Positions 7,605-16,362 of a stretch of 33,669 bases of DNA are shown here, piece by piece. This DNA comes from Planctomycetales bacterium (lineage in GTDB: Bacteria; Planctomycetota; JAKEIC01), in NCBI GenBank assembly GCA_022614695.1, contig JAKEIC010000331.1, positions 1 through 33,669 of the forward strand, in the 5' to 3' direction. Numbering within the stretch: position 1 is the first letter of the stretch; each line of letters begins with the position of its first letter. The position numbers and the translations under genes are program-made. The notes beneath the pieces are model-generated. The model had not been told where the DNA came from. It made no database searches and saw only the letters and a list, made by a program, of their open reading frames with translations.

Positions 7605-10082
7605 TCACTTCGAGACCCCTGTGGCGAGCCCGCCCTGCCGCCGCCCTCCCGCCCCGCGCTCGGCCGCCCGCGCCTCCCCCGCCACGGCGCGGCCGTCCCC
7701 CCCCTCCCATGGCGGGGGCACCCGAATCGCCTCCGGCCAGGGGACGTCGGGGAACCTCGTCGGCCCGACGCGCGCCTCCTTCCCCGCCGCGCGGAGCTTC
7801 AGGGCCCGCAGGACCTTCTCCGGCGTGATCGGCACCTCGTCCACGCGGACGCGGACCGCGTCGTAGACCGCGTTGGCGATGGCCGGGGGCACCGGAAGGA
7901 GAGGCCCCTGCCCGACCTCCTTCGCGCCGTAGGGCCCGTTCGGGTCGGGGTCCTCGACCAGGTAGGTCACGACATCGGGCATCTCGAGGGTCGTCGGGCT
8001 CTTGTACTCGAGCATGGAGGGGATCTTGTGCACCCCGAAACGGTTCCCCCGGTAGGCCATCTCCTCCATGAGGGCCTCGCCGACCCCCATGTAGACGGAG
8101 CCCTCGACCTGGCCGAGCGCGAGGATCGGGTTCACGGCCCGCCCGATGTCGTGCGCGATCCAGATCCGCTCGACCCGGACGATCCCCGTGCCACGGTCGA
8201 CCGCGACCTCGGCCACGCAGGCCGTGTAGGAATAGGCGGCCGAGGGGCCGACGCCCGCCCCCTTGTAGCGGCCCGGAGACGGGGGAGGCGAGTAGGAGCC
8301 GACGGTCCCGACGGTCCCGACCTTGCTCTCGGCGCATACGACGGCCTCGGCGAACGTCATTCCCTTCGCCGGGTCCTCGACGTCGAAGACGCGGCCTTCG
8401 GCGAAGCCGAGGCGCGTCGGGGGGACACCGAGCTTCGCCCCCGCGTGCGTCGCGAGGATCTCACGGGCGCGCTCGGCCGCCTGGATCGCGGCGTTCCCCG
8501 TCATGAGCGTCACGCGGCTCGAGTAGGAGCCGAGGTCCACCGGCGTGAGGTCCGTGTCGGCCGTGACGATCCGGACGTCGGCCGGCGGGATGCCGAGCCC
8601 CTCCGCGACCATGAAGGCGAGGACGGAGTCGGAGCCCTGCCCGATCTCGGTCGAGCCGCAGAAGGCCGTCACCCCCCCGCCGCGATCGAGGAGGAGTTGC
8701 ACGCCCGACTGCGGCAGGTTGTTCCAGTAGATGGGGAGCCCCGCGCCGCAGATGTAGGAGGAGCAGGCGAGCCCGACGCCTCTTCCCTCCGGGAGCTTCC
8801 GGAACTTCGACCTCCAGCCCGAGCCCTCGACGACCTTCTCGAGGCAGGAGCGGAGCCCCATGCTCCCCACGCGGAGGTAGTTTGCCGTGAGCGAGTTCGG
8901 CGGGTGGAGGGTCCGGAGCCGCATCTCGGCCGGGTCGAGCCCGAGGCTCTCGGCGATCTTGTCGAGCTGGACCTCGAGCGCGTGCCGCGGCTGCGGCGTC
9001 CCGTGGCCGCGCTTGGGGCCGCACGGGGGCTTGTTCGTGAAGGCGCGCGCCCCCCGGAACCGGTAGCGCGGCACCCGGTAGGTGACGGTCTGGAGCGCGC
9101 CGGTGTAGTAGGTGGAGGCGACCCCGTAGGAGCCGTAGCCGCCTCCGTCGAGCAGGGTCCGGAAGTCCATCGCGGTGATCGAGCCGTCGCGCTTCACCCC
9201 GGTCTTCACGGCCATGAGCGTCGGGTGCCGCCCGCGGTGGCAGTAGAAGACCTCCTCGCGGGTGAGGGTGAGCTTCACGGGCCGGCCGGTGAGCATCGCG
9301 AGCTTCGCCGCGACGATCTCGTGGTTGAACGGGTCGCTCTTCCCGCCGAACCCGCCGCCGTTCGGCGTGGCGATCACGCGGATTCGGCTTGCCGGGAGTC
9401 CGAGGACCTTCGCCAGGGCGCGGTGGACGTAGTGCGGCGTCTGCGTCGAGGACCAGAGGGTCACTCGGCCATCCGCGTCCTGGGTCGCGAGCGCCGCGTG
9501 CTGCTCCATCGGCAGGTGCGTGTTCCCCTCGAAGAAGACGAGGTCCTCGCGCACGAGGTCCGCCTCCCGGAAGCCCTCCTCCACGTCCCCGAACTCGAGC
9601 GCGACCACCTTGTGGAGGTTCCCCTGGTCGGCGTAGTCGTGGATCTTGGGCTCGGAGTGCGCGAGGGCGTCCTCGGGGTCGGCGATGAGCCGGAGCGGCT
9701 CGTATTCCACCCGGATGAGGTCGCACGCCTCGGCCGCCGCGTCCTCGGTCGTGGCGGCGACCGCGGCGACGGGGTCGCCCACGAACCGGACCTTGTCGAG
9801 AGAGAGCGCATGCTCGTCCTCGGAGACGGGGAGGATCCCGAACGGGACGGGCAAGTCCTTGCCGGTGAGGACCGCCCTCACGCCCGGGTGCTTCGAGGCG
9901 CCCGAGACGTCCACGGAGACAATACGGGCGTGGGCCTCGGTGCTCCGGAGGAGCCTCGCGAAGAGCATCCGGGGGAGGAAGAGGTCGTCGGCGAACTTCG
10001 TGAGGCCGGTGACCTTGGCGCGCCCGTCCACGCGCCGGACGGGCTTCCCGATCACCCGGAGCGTCTTGTCAGCGCCCGCCAC
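7605..10082 (-). CDS. hcrA: Molybdopterin-binding large (alpha) subunit, xanthine dehydrogenase/HcrA family
   Basis: GTG start with GAGGAGGG upstream; 'GKPVRRVDGRAKVTGLTKFADD', 'GGGFGGKSDPFNHEIVAAKLA', 'KPPCGPKRGHGTPQPRHALE', 'STEIGQGSDSVLAFMVAEGLG', 'YGAKEVGQGPLLPVPPAIANAVYDA'. Confidence 0.85.
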   Translation of the reverse strand: MAGADKTLRVIGKPVRRVDGRAKVTGLTKFADDLFLPRMLFARLLRSTEAHARIVSVDVSGASKHPGVRAVLTGKDLPVPFGILPVSEDEHALSLDKVRFVGDPVAAVAATTEDAAAEACDLIRVEYEPLRLIADPEDALAHSEPKIHDYADQGNLHKVVALEFGDVEEGFREADLVREDLVFFEGNTHLPMEQHAALATQDADGRVTLWSSTQTPHYVHRALAKVLGLPASRIRVIATPNGGGFGGKSDPFNHEIVAAKLAMLTGRPVKLTLTREEVFYCHRGRHPTLMAVKTGVKRDGSITAMDFRTLLDGGGYGSYGVASTYYTGALQTVTYRVPRYRFRGARAFTNKPPCGPKRGHGTPQPRHALEVQLDKIAESLGLDPAEMRLRTLHPPNSLTANYLRVGSMGLRSCLEKVVEGSGWRSKFRKLPEGRGVGLACSSYICGAGLPIYWNNLPQSGVQLLLDRGGGVTAFCGSTEIGQGSDSVLAFMVAEGLGIPPADVRIVTADTDLTPVDLGSYSSRVTLMTGNAAIQAAERAREILATHAGAKLGVPPTRLGFAEGRVFDVEDPAKGMTFAEAVVCAESKVGTVGTVGSYSPPPSPGRYKGAGVGPSAAYSYTACVAEVAVDRGTGIVRVERIWIAHDIGRAVNPILALGQVEGSVYMGVGEALMEEMAYRGNRFGVHKIPSMLEYKSPTTLEMPDVVTYLVEDPDPNGPYGAKEVGQGPLLPVPPAIANAVYDAVRVRVDEVPITPEKVLRALKLRAAGKEARVGPTRFPDVPWPEAIRVPPPWEGGDGRAVAGEARAAERGAGGRRQGGLATGVSK

Positions 10083-10611
10083 GCGGGCCCTCCTCGCGCA
10101 TCCGTGCCGCCGCCTGCTCGACCGCCTCGTATATCTTGAGGTAGCCCGTGCACCGGCAGAGGTTCCCGGCGAGCGCCTCCCGGATCTCCTCGCGGCTCGG
10201 GCTCGGCTTCTCCTCGAGGAGCGCCTTCGCCGTGAGGAGGAACCCCGGAGTGCAGTAGCCGCACTGGGCGGCGCCGAGGTCGGCGAAGGTCTCCTGGAGG
10301 GGATGGAGCTGGGCGCCGTCGGCCATCCCCTCGACGGTCGTGATCTCGCGCCCCTCGTAGTCGGCTGAGAGCGCCAGGCACGAGAGGATCGGCTGCCCGT
10401 CCACGAGCACGGTGCAGGTCCCGCACTCGCCCAGCTCGCACCCGTGCTTCGTGCCGGTGAGCCCGAGGTCCTCCCGCAGCGTCTCGAGGAGGGTCCTGTG
10501 CGGGGCCGTCGTCACCTCGCGGTCCTCGCCGTTCACGCGGAGGAGCAGGTGGACGGCGGACTTCGTCCCCCGGGCGCGCCGCGGCTTCTTCGGAGTGCGG
10601 GCCTCGGGCAT
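10069..10611 (-). CDS. hcrC: [2Fe-2S] small (gamma) subunit of HcrC/CoxS type
   Basis: 'GCELGECGTCTVLVDGQPILSCL' and 'QCGYCTPGFLLTAKALL...GNLCRCTGYLKIYEAV' 2x[2Fe-2S] signatures; overlaps hcrA start by 14 bp. Confidence 0.87.
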   Translation of the reverse strand: MPEARTPKKPRRARGTKSAVHLLLRVNGEDREVTTAPHRTLLETLREDLGLTGTKHGCELGECGTCTVLVDGQPILSCLALSADYEGREITTVEGMADGAQLHPLQETFADLGAAQCGYCTPGFLLTAKALLEEKPSPSREEIREALAGNLCRCTGYLKIYEAVEQAAARMREEGPRGGR

Positions 10612-10625
10612 CGGCGCGCTCCGGC

Positions 10626-11351
10626 CTACTTCCTGAGGCCCCGCACGAGGCGGGAGGCCATCTCCTGCCCGATCGTGGACGGCGTGAGCCGCTCCCCCGG
10701 GCGGTACCACTGCGCCGTCCAGTTCACGGCGCCCAGCGCCATGCGGGCGAGGAGCCCCGGGTCCCCCGGGGCGAAGGCCCCGGCCCTCTGCCCCTTCGCC
10801 ACAAGGGCTCGTACAGCCCGCTCGTAGCGATCTCGCTGGCCCACGATACGCCGCCGGAGCGCCGCCGGGAGCGCGCCCACCTCCAGGTGGGCAGGCCCCC
10901 CGGCCGTCTCGTCGAGCAACGTGACGACGTGCTCGGCAAGGAGCGTCTCGAGCGCTTCCGCTGCCGGCAGCCTCTCGCGGCGGACACGACGGGCGGTCCC
11001 GAGCAAACGCGCCAGCGTTTGCTCCTGGCAAAAGTAGAGCAGCTCCTCCTTGCTCGCGAAGTAGTAGTAGAGCGAGGCCTTGGTCCGGTCGAGGGCGGCC
11101 GCCACGTCGTCGAGGCGGGCGCCGTGGAAGCCCTTCTGCCGGAAGGCTGCCGCCGCCCCGCGCAGGATCTCGAGCCGTGTCCGGAGAGCGCGCCGGCTGC
11201 CGGCCGCCGCGACGCGGCGCCCTCCGGCCGCCGCCTTTCCGGGGTCCTCGCGGGCTCCCCCGCGTCCCGCCGCCCGCGCGGCAGTCCCCGGCTCTCCAGC
11301 CGCCCGCAGGCTCGGAGGTATATTCGACCCGAAGGTAGAATTTCGACGCAC
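10626..11351 (-). CDS. TetR/AcrR-family transcriptional regulator
   Basis: HTH 'ILRGAAAAFRQKGFHGARLDDVAAALDRTKASLYYYFASKEELL'. Start placed at GTG 11351 (7 nt after TAGGAT); start is uncertain because the N-terminal about 50 aa are low complexity. Confidence 0.85.
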   Translation of the reverse strand: MRRNSTFGSNIPPSLRAAGEPGTAARAAGRGGAREDPGKAAAGGRRVAAAGSRRALRTRLEILRGAAAAFRQKGFHGARLDDVAAALDRTKASLYYYFASKEELLYFCQEQTLARLLGTARRVRRERLPAAEALETLLAEHVVTLLDETAGGPAHLEVGALPAALRRRIVGQRDRYERAVRALVAKGQRAGAFAPGDPGLLARMALGAVNWTAQWYRPGERLTPSTIGQEMASRLVRGLRK

Positions 11352-11360
11352 GGGTCGAAT
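11322..11360. promoter_or_regulatory. Candidate TetR operator: 10-bp inverted repeat plus inner palindrome over the tetR promoter/start
   Basis: ATTCGACCCG (11322-11331) / CGGGTCGAAT (11351-11360), and nested TTCGAC-N6-GTCGAA (11342-11359). Confidence 0.6.
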
Positions 11361-11448
11361 CCTAGCCAAGCTTCCCGGGATGTCAAGGGGAATCTCAGGG
11401 GGCGGGTTGCGGCGAGGGGACGGGAGAGGCCCGGGCTAGAATGCGGCG

Positions 11449-11895
11449 GTGGCCGCGCCGTTCGGGAGGCTGCTCTACCTGTACGTCGGGACCTCCGACT
11501 TCGTTCGGGACCTCGCGTACTGGCGCGACCGCGTCGGGGCCGAGGTCGTCTGGAGCCTCGAGAAGTTCGGCGCGCGCGTGGCCGCGCTCCGGGTCGGGGC
11601 CGGCGTCCCCTTCCTCCTCGCCGACCACCGGCCGGCGGGGTCGTGCATGCCGATCTGGGAGGTGGAGGACCTGCGGACGTCCATGAAGACGCTCGTCGCG
11701 CACGGGTGGAAGCCGCGAGGGGGGCCCTTCGACGTCCCGGACGGACCCTGCTGTCGCTTCGACGACCCGAGCGGGAATGCCTTCGCGATCCTCCAGATGG
11801 ACCGGCCGGACGCGCTTGGGGGGAACCTCCACGCCGCGCCGGGCGCTCCGGCCCGGGCGGACGCGCGGCCTTCCCGGCGCCGCCGATCGCGGTAG
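11449..11895 (+). CDS. VOC/glyoxalase-bleomycin resistance superfamily protein
   Basis: 'LYLYVGTSDFVRDLAYWRDRVGAEVVW...FDDPSGNAFAILQMD' VOC pattern. Confidence 0.75.
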   Translation: MAAPFGRLLYLYVGTSDFVRDLAYWRDRVGAEVVWSLEKFGARVAALRVGAGVPFLLADHRPAGSCMPIWEVEDLRTSMKTLVAHGWKPRGGPFDVPDGPCCRFDDPSGNAFAILQMDRPDALGGNLHAAPGAPARADARPSRRRRSR

Positions 11896-11908
11896 ACTCG
11901 GGGTCGGG

Positions 11909-12307
11909 GTGCCCATGGACAAGGAGATCGAGTCGCTCCTGCGGAAGGCCCGGCGGAGCCTCAACGTCAGCCGGAGCCTCTTCGACCAGCACGAGTACGA
12001 CTTCGCTGTCTCGCGTGCGTACTACGCGATGCACTACGCCGTCGAGGCGCTCCTCGTCGCCAAGGGCTACGTGCGGACGAAGGACGCGGCGCTCGTGAAT
12101 TCGTTCGCGAAGTACCTGGTGAAGGGAGGCCCCTTCAGCGAGGAGCACCACTCCGCCCTCCGGACCGCCTTCGAGCAGAAGCAGGTGGCCGATTACGAGG
12201 AGGAGGGCTTCCCCCGCACGGCGGCCGGGGGGATCCTCGACTGGGCGGGCAAGCTCGTCGGCGAGGCGGACGTCTGGCTCCGGAAGGCGGAGGGGAAGCG
12301 GAAGTAG
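11909..12307 (+). CDS. HEPN-domain protein
   Basis: 'EIESLLRKARRSLNVSRSLFDQHEYDFAVSRAYYAMHYAVEALLVAKG' with R-x5-H; GTG 11909 or in-frame ATG 11915 start. Confidence 0.75.
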   Translation: MPMDKEIESLLRKARRSLNVSRSLFDQHEYDFAVSRAYYAMHYAVEALLVAKGYVRTKDAALVNSFAKYLVKGGPFSEEHHSALRTAFEQKQVADYEEEGFPRTAAGGILDWAGKLVGEADVWLRKAEGKRK

Positions 12308-12311
12308 GGCG

Positions 12312-13307
12312 CTAGCGCGTCCAGGACGAGAGCGGACGGAGCCGGTGGTAGGCCGCGTCGTCCCAGGGCACCCCGCAGCAGTCAAGGACCGCCTTGGCCA
12401 TCTCCTCCTCGCAGACGGGGCAGAAGGGCACCGCCCTCTCTCGCATCCGGCACTTCCCCCAGGGGCGGAAGACTCCCTTCGGGCGGTAGTAGCCCCCCTC
12501 ATGGAGCCAGGTCCTCTTCTCGGCGCCCGGCAGATCCAGGAAGTGCCGCCACTTCACGGTCTTCCGCAGGGTCTCGAGTGACGCCCCATCGAAGTGCGCA
12601 GGCAGCGTGACGTTCGGCGAGAGGAGATCCGACCCGTCCTGCGGGAGTGGAAACCGGGCGCGCTCGGCGGGATCGTCGTACTCGTCCGCCAGTCGCGCGA
12701 AGCTGTGACCGAGCTCGTGGACGGCGATCAGGAAGGAGGCGGTGTCGTTCGCCGCGAAAGTCGGGGCCGGGCAAGGGCGGCCTCGCACCTCGAGATCTCG
12801 GAGGACGGTCCCGGCGCCCCCGTGCTTCTCGGTGTTCACCATCACGAACACGATGTCCACGGGCCCGGACGACTCCACGAGGGACCTCAAACGGGCGGAG
12901 TCCTTGAACACCAGGAGACGGCCGGAGGGACTGTCGAAGTGGCTCTCGAGCGCCGTCTCGACCTTGTTCTCGAGCGGCGAGAGGTCGCACCCCTCTTGCC
13001 GCGACTCCAGGAAGAGGAAGCTCACGTTGAACCGGTTCCGATAGAGGGCGAAGGGCATGTCCTCCAGGAACCTCTTCGCGTATCGCTGGAAGTCCTTGCC
13101 GTACTTGAGGCCGACCTGCGCGGCCGTGTAGCCGTCGCCCACGAAGAGGACGTCCACGCACTTCTCGGGGGGGCCGGACTTGAGGTACACCCCGACGCGT
13201 GGCCTTGGTCCCTCGGGCCCGGGGCCGCTCCGCCGCTCCTGCGCGGGTCCGGCGGCCGCCCAGCCGACGACCGCCAGCATGGCTGCGCCCGCCCGGCTCC
13301 GGAGCAT
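12312..13307 (-). CDS. Secreted M64 (IgA peptidase-like) metallopeptidase
   Basis: Signal peptide; 'VDVLFVGDGYTAAQ', 'FLIAVHELGHSFARLADEYDD' (HExxH), 'CPVCEEEM'; GGAGG upstream of the ATG. Confidence 0.8.
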   Translation of the reverse strand: MLRSRAGAAMLAVVGWAAAGPAQERRSGPGPEGPRPRVGVYLKSGPPEKCVDVLFVGDGYTAAQVGLKYGKDFQRYAKRFLEDMPFALYRNRFNVSFLFLESRQEGCDLSPLENKVETALESHFDSPSGRLLVFKDSARLRSLVESSGPVDIVFVMVNTEKHGGAGTVLRDLEVRGRPCPAPTFAANDTASFLIAVHELGHSFARLADEYDDPAERARFPLPQDGSDLLSPNVTLPAHFDGASLETLRKTVKWRHFLDLPGAEKRTWLHEGGYYRPKGVFRPWGKCRMRERAVPFCPVCEEEMAKAVLDCCGVPWDDAAYHRLRPLSSWTR

Positions 13308-13332
13308 GTCCCTCCGCCTTGCCGCCGCCGGA

Positions 13333-14754
13333 CTAGTGTCCCCCCGTCCCTGCGGCCTTCACGGGCACGGTCGCGCGCGTGAGGAAGAGCAGCGCGAAGC
13401 AGGTCGCGCAGGTCTGGCCCTCCCCCTCGCCGCCCCAGGAGCCGTCGCCCGCCTGCAAGGACATGAGCGCCTCGGCGCCCTCGCGGTACCAGTCGTGGCG
13501 GCCGATGTGGACGCGGTCGGCGAGGACCCCGGCCCGCTCGAGGCCGTACATGTAGTAGAAGTACCAGGAGTGGTGGCAGGGGTTCTTCTCGACAGAGAAG
13601 TTCTCGCTCATCCACGCGAAGCCGTCGTGGACGCTCCGCTCGTAGTCGGCCTTGCGGCTCTTGAGCACCGCCTGGGCCTGCGCGCGCGACTCGTTCGACC
13701 ACCCGAATCCCCCCCGCTCCCCCGCGTCCACGAGCTCGCTCCAGGCGAGCTCCACGCTCGCGATCCCGACGCAGGTCATCGAGCCGGTCGCGCACCGATA
13801 GGGGTCGAGCGAGGAGCTCTCAGGCGCCAGCCCTCCGGGGTAGCCCCAGCCACGGGCCTGGTCCTTCACCGAGGACGTGCTCGTCGAGATGTAGCCCTCG
13901 CGCCGCGCCTTCTCGTTCACCTCAATCCTCTGCACGCGGGGCCCCACGTTCTCCTGCGTCTCGATCATGTTGCCGAAGACCGCGAGCCAGAGGTCCATCG
14001 GGGGCCGGAGATCCGCGCGCTTGGCGGCGGGCGCGAGGCGCGAGGCGCTCTTCAGCCCCAGGATCGCGTACTGCGTGTTCGAGTGGTCGGAGAACGACTT
14101 GCTCGGCTGCGGGTAGGACCAGGCGTCCTTCACCTCCTCCGACATGTTCGTCCCCGTCTTCCCGACCGCCACCCTCCGGCGGCCGACGGAGACCTGGTCC
14201 ACGATGAAGTCCTTGAGCTGCTTCACCCACTCGGCGTCAGGGGGCTTGATCTTGAGCCCCCCCGCGGCCAGCGCGGTGTCGCCGGCCCGGCCCCGCAGCG
14301 AGGGCGGCTTCCAGCGGGCGCGGGCCTCGATCGCCATGAGCGTGAGCCCGACCTCGTAGGTCTTCCAGGACCGCTCGGTGTAGAGCTCGCCACCGGAGGC
14401 CTTCCACGCGTCCCACATCTCGCGGAGGACCTTGAAGCCCTTCTCGACCGGGGGATCGAACGGGGTCGAGCCCGAGTGGAGGAGGGTGAGCAACGCCAGC
14501 GCCGTCGGCCCGTGGGGATAGGGGCCGTGGCCCGCCTTCTCCGCGATCGGCTCCCAGAAGCGGCCGTCCGGCTCCTGCTTCGAGAGGAGCCACTTCCGGC
14601 CCTTCTCGACCGCCTCGTTCACGCGGGCCGTGAAGGCCGTGTCTCGCTCCCCGAGCTTGATCCGGACCCCCTCGGGATCCTCGCCCTTCTTCTCCTGGGC
14701 GAGGCCGGGCGACGCCCCGAGGGCGAGGAGGAGCGCGAGGCCCGATCGCCTCAC
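13333..14754 (-). CDS. Secreted squalene-cyclase/prenyltransferase-fold (alpha/alpha barrel) repeat protein, paralog A
   Basis: GTG start at 14754, signal peptide 'VRRSGLALLLALGASPGLAQ'; QW-like motifs 'QEPDGRFW' and 'QAGDGSWGGEGEGQTCATCFALLFLTRA'; extensive similarity to the 14850..16301 product. Confidence 0.75.
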   Translation of the reverse strand: MRRSGLALLLALGASPGLAQEKKGEDPEGVRIKLGERDTAFTARVNEAVEKGRKWLLSKQEPDGRFWEPIAEKAGHGPYPHGPTALALLTLLHSGSTPFDPPVEKGFKVLREMWDAWKASGGELYTERSWKTYEVGLTLMAIEARARWKPPSLRGRAGDTALAAGGLKIKPPDAEWVKQLKDFIVDQVSVGRRRVAVGKTGTNMSEEVKDAWSYPQPSKSFSDHSNTQYAILGLKSASRLAPAAKRADLRPPMDLWLAVFGNMIETQENVGPRVQRIEVNEKARREGYISTSTSSVKDQARGWGYPGGLAPESSSLDPYRCATGSMTCVGIASVELAWSELVDAGERGGFGWSNESRAQAQAVLKSRKADYERSVHDGFAWMSENFSVEKNPCHHSWYFYYMYGLERAGVLADRVHIGRHDWYREGAEALMSLQAGDGSWGGEGEGQTCATCFALLFLTRATVPVKAAGTGGH

Positions 14755-14755
14755 C

Positions 14756-14819
14756 GCCGTGCCCTGAGACTGTCGAAGGGCGTCGCCGCCGTGCCCTGAG
14801 CCTGTCGAAGGGCGTCCCA
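14756..14819. repeat. Two tandem 32-bp copies of a CCCTGAGxCTGTCGAAGGG palindromic small repeat
   Basis: GCCGTGCCCTGAGACTGTCGAAGGGCGTC (14756) and GCCGTGCCCTGAGCCTGTCGAAGGGCGTC (14788), period 32 bp, differing at one base over 29 bp. Confidence 0.8.
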
Positions 14820-14849
14820 GTGTCCCCGCGTCGAGCATCGCGGCGGCGG

Positions 14850-16301
14850 TTAGCCCGTGCCGGCGGCCTTCACAGGGACCGTCGCCTTGGTCAGGAACAG
14901 GATCGCGAAGCAGGTCGAGCAGAGCGGGCCGTCGCCCTTGCCCGAGTCCCACATCGCGCCGCGCTGGTTCTTGAGCAGGTACTCGGCCCCCTCGCGATAC
15001 CAGTCGTGCGCGCCGAAGTGCCAGCGGTCGGAAAGGACCCCCGCCCGCTCGAGGCCGTAGAGGTAGTAGTAGTGCCACGAGCCCGACGGGTGCTCGGGGT
15101 TCTTCTCGACGGACCAGTGCTTGTCCATCCAGGCGACCCCGTCGTGGACCGACTTCTCGTATTTCTGCCGCAGATCCTTGAGCGCGTCCTCCCCGAGCTT
15201 CAAGTCGTCCTTGCTCCAGCCGAACTGCTCGTTCGGGCGGCGCGGCGCCTCGAGCTCCGACCAGATCAGCTCCACGCTCGCGATCCCGACGGTCGTCATA
15301 CTGCCGGTTGCCGCCGTGTGGTCGCTCCCGGGCGTCGGCATGTTCGCCCCCGCGTAGCCCCAGCCACGCGCCTCGTCGAGTATGCTCGAGACCGTCGGCG
15401 CGTAGCCGTCGCGCTTCTTCTCCTTCTCGTCGAGGATCACCCGCGAGACCTTCGGCCCCGTCGTCTCCTGGAACTTGAGGAAGTTCTTGACCACGAGCAC
15501 CCAGAGGTCCATTGGCGGTCGGAGGTCGGCGCGGCGCGACATGATCGCCATCCGGCTGGCGCTCTTCAGCCCCAGGATCGCGTACTGCATGTTGGAGCGG
15601 TCCGTCTTTGTCTTCACCTTGTCCGGGTAGGACCAAGCGTCCTTGACATCGATGCTCACCGGCATCCCGCCGTTCTTGCCCGGGCTCCCCGGCAGGACGT
15701 GGGAGACCACCACGTTGTCCACGAGGAAGTCGCGGAGCTGCTTCACCCACTCCCAGTCCTGCGGGGTCATCTTCACCTTGGGCATGTTCGCCTGGGTCCC
15801 GTGGACCGAGGCGAGGGTGTGCGGCTTCCAGCGCGCCTTCGCCTCGATCGCCATGAGGAGGATTCCTACCTCGTAAGTGCGCCACGACACGCCCGTGTGG
15901 AGGATCCGGCCGCCGGCCATCCAGTTGTCCCACCGGTCCTTGCACCACTTGAAGCCCTTCTCGATCCGATCGTCCACGGGCGGGACGCCGCCATGGATCG
16001 CGGCGAGCAGCGAGAGGCAAGTGGCGCCGTGCGGGAAGGGGCCGTGCGGGGCGTTGTCGTGCCCCGACTCCCAGTGGCCGTCGGGCTTCTGCTCCTTCAT
16101 CAGCCACTCGGTCGCCTTCGAGACCGCGGCGTCCACGCGCTTCATCAGGTCAGGGTCGCGGAAGCCGATCTTGATCTTCGCAGCGACCTTCTCATCCTTC
16201 GCCTTGCCGGCGCCCGGGCCGTCGGCGGCGGCGCCGCCGCCGTCCAGGAGAGACAGCGCGAGAAGGCCGGAGAGGGCCAGAGGCGCGCGGATCCCCAGCA
16301 T
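14850..16301 (-). CDS. Secreted squalene-cyclase/prenyltransferase-fold repeat protein, paralog B
   Basis: ATG preceded by AGGAGGGAGGG; signal peptide 'MLGIRAPLALSGLLALSLLDGGGAAA'; 'EQKPDGHWES', 'NMQYAILGLKSASRM', 'LCSTCFAILFLTKATVPVKAAGTG'. Confidence 0.8.
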   Translation of the reverse strand: MLGIRAPLALSGLLALSLLDGGGAAADGPGAGKAKDEKVAAKIKIGFRDPDLMKRVDAAVSKATEWLMKEQKPDGHWESGHDNAPHGPFPHGATCLSLLAAIHGGVPPVDDRIEKGFKWCKDRWDNWMAGGRILHTGVSWRTYEVGILLMAIEAKARWKPHTLASVHGTQANMPKVKMTPQDWEWVKQLRDFLVDNVVVSHVLPGSPGKNGGMPVSIDVKDAWSYPDKVKTKTDRSNMQYAILGLKSASRMAIMSRRADLRPPMDLWVLVVKNFLKFQETTGPKVSRVILDEKEKKRDGYAPTVSSILDEARGWGYAGANMPTPGSDHTAATGSMTTVGIASVELIWSELEAPRRPNEQFGWSKDDLKLGEDALKDLRQKYEKSVHDGVAWMDKHWSVEKNPEHPSGSWHYYYLYGLERAGVLSDRWHFGAHDWYREGAEYLLKNQRGAMWDSGKGDGPLCSTCFAILFLTKATVPVKAAGTG

Positions 16302-16362
16302 GGGTCCCTCCCTCCTGGGACAGACCCTGATTCTCGCCCCGCGGGAGGCGGGAGTCAACGAC

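Noticed and set aside
7443-10139. 898-aa plus-strand ORF
   Set aside because: Antisense shadow of hcrA/hcrB; no recognisable motifs.
13333-16107. 924-aa ORF reading as one long protein through both paralogs
   Set aside because: The upstream half is an out-of-frame translation of paralog B plus the small repeat ('RPSTGSGHGG'); the real paralog A most likely starts at GTG 14754.
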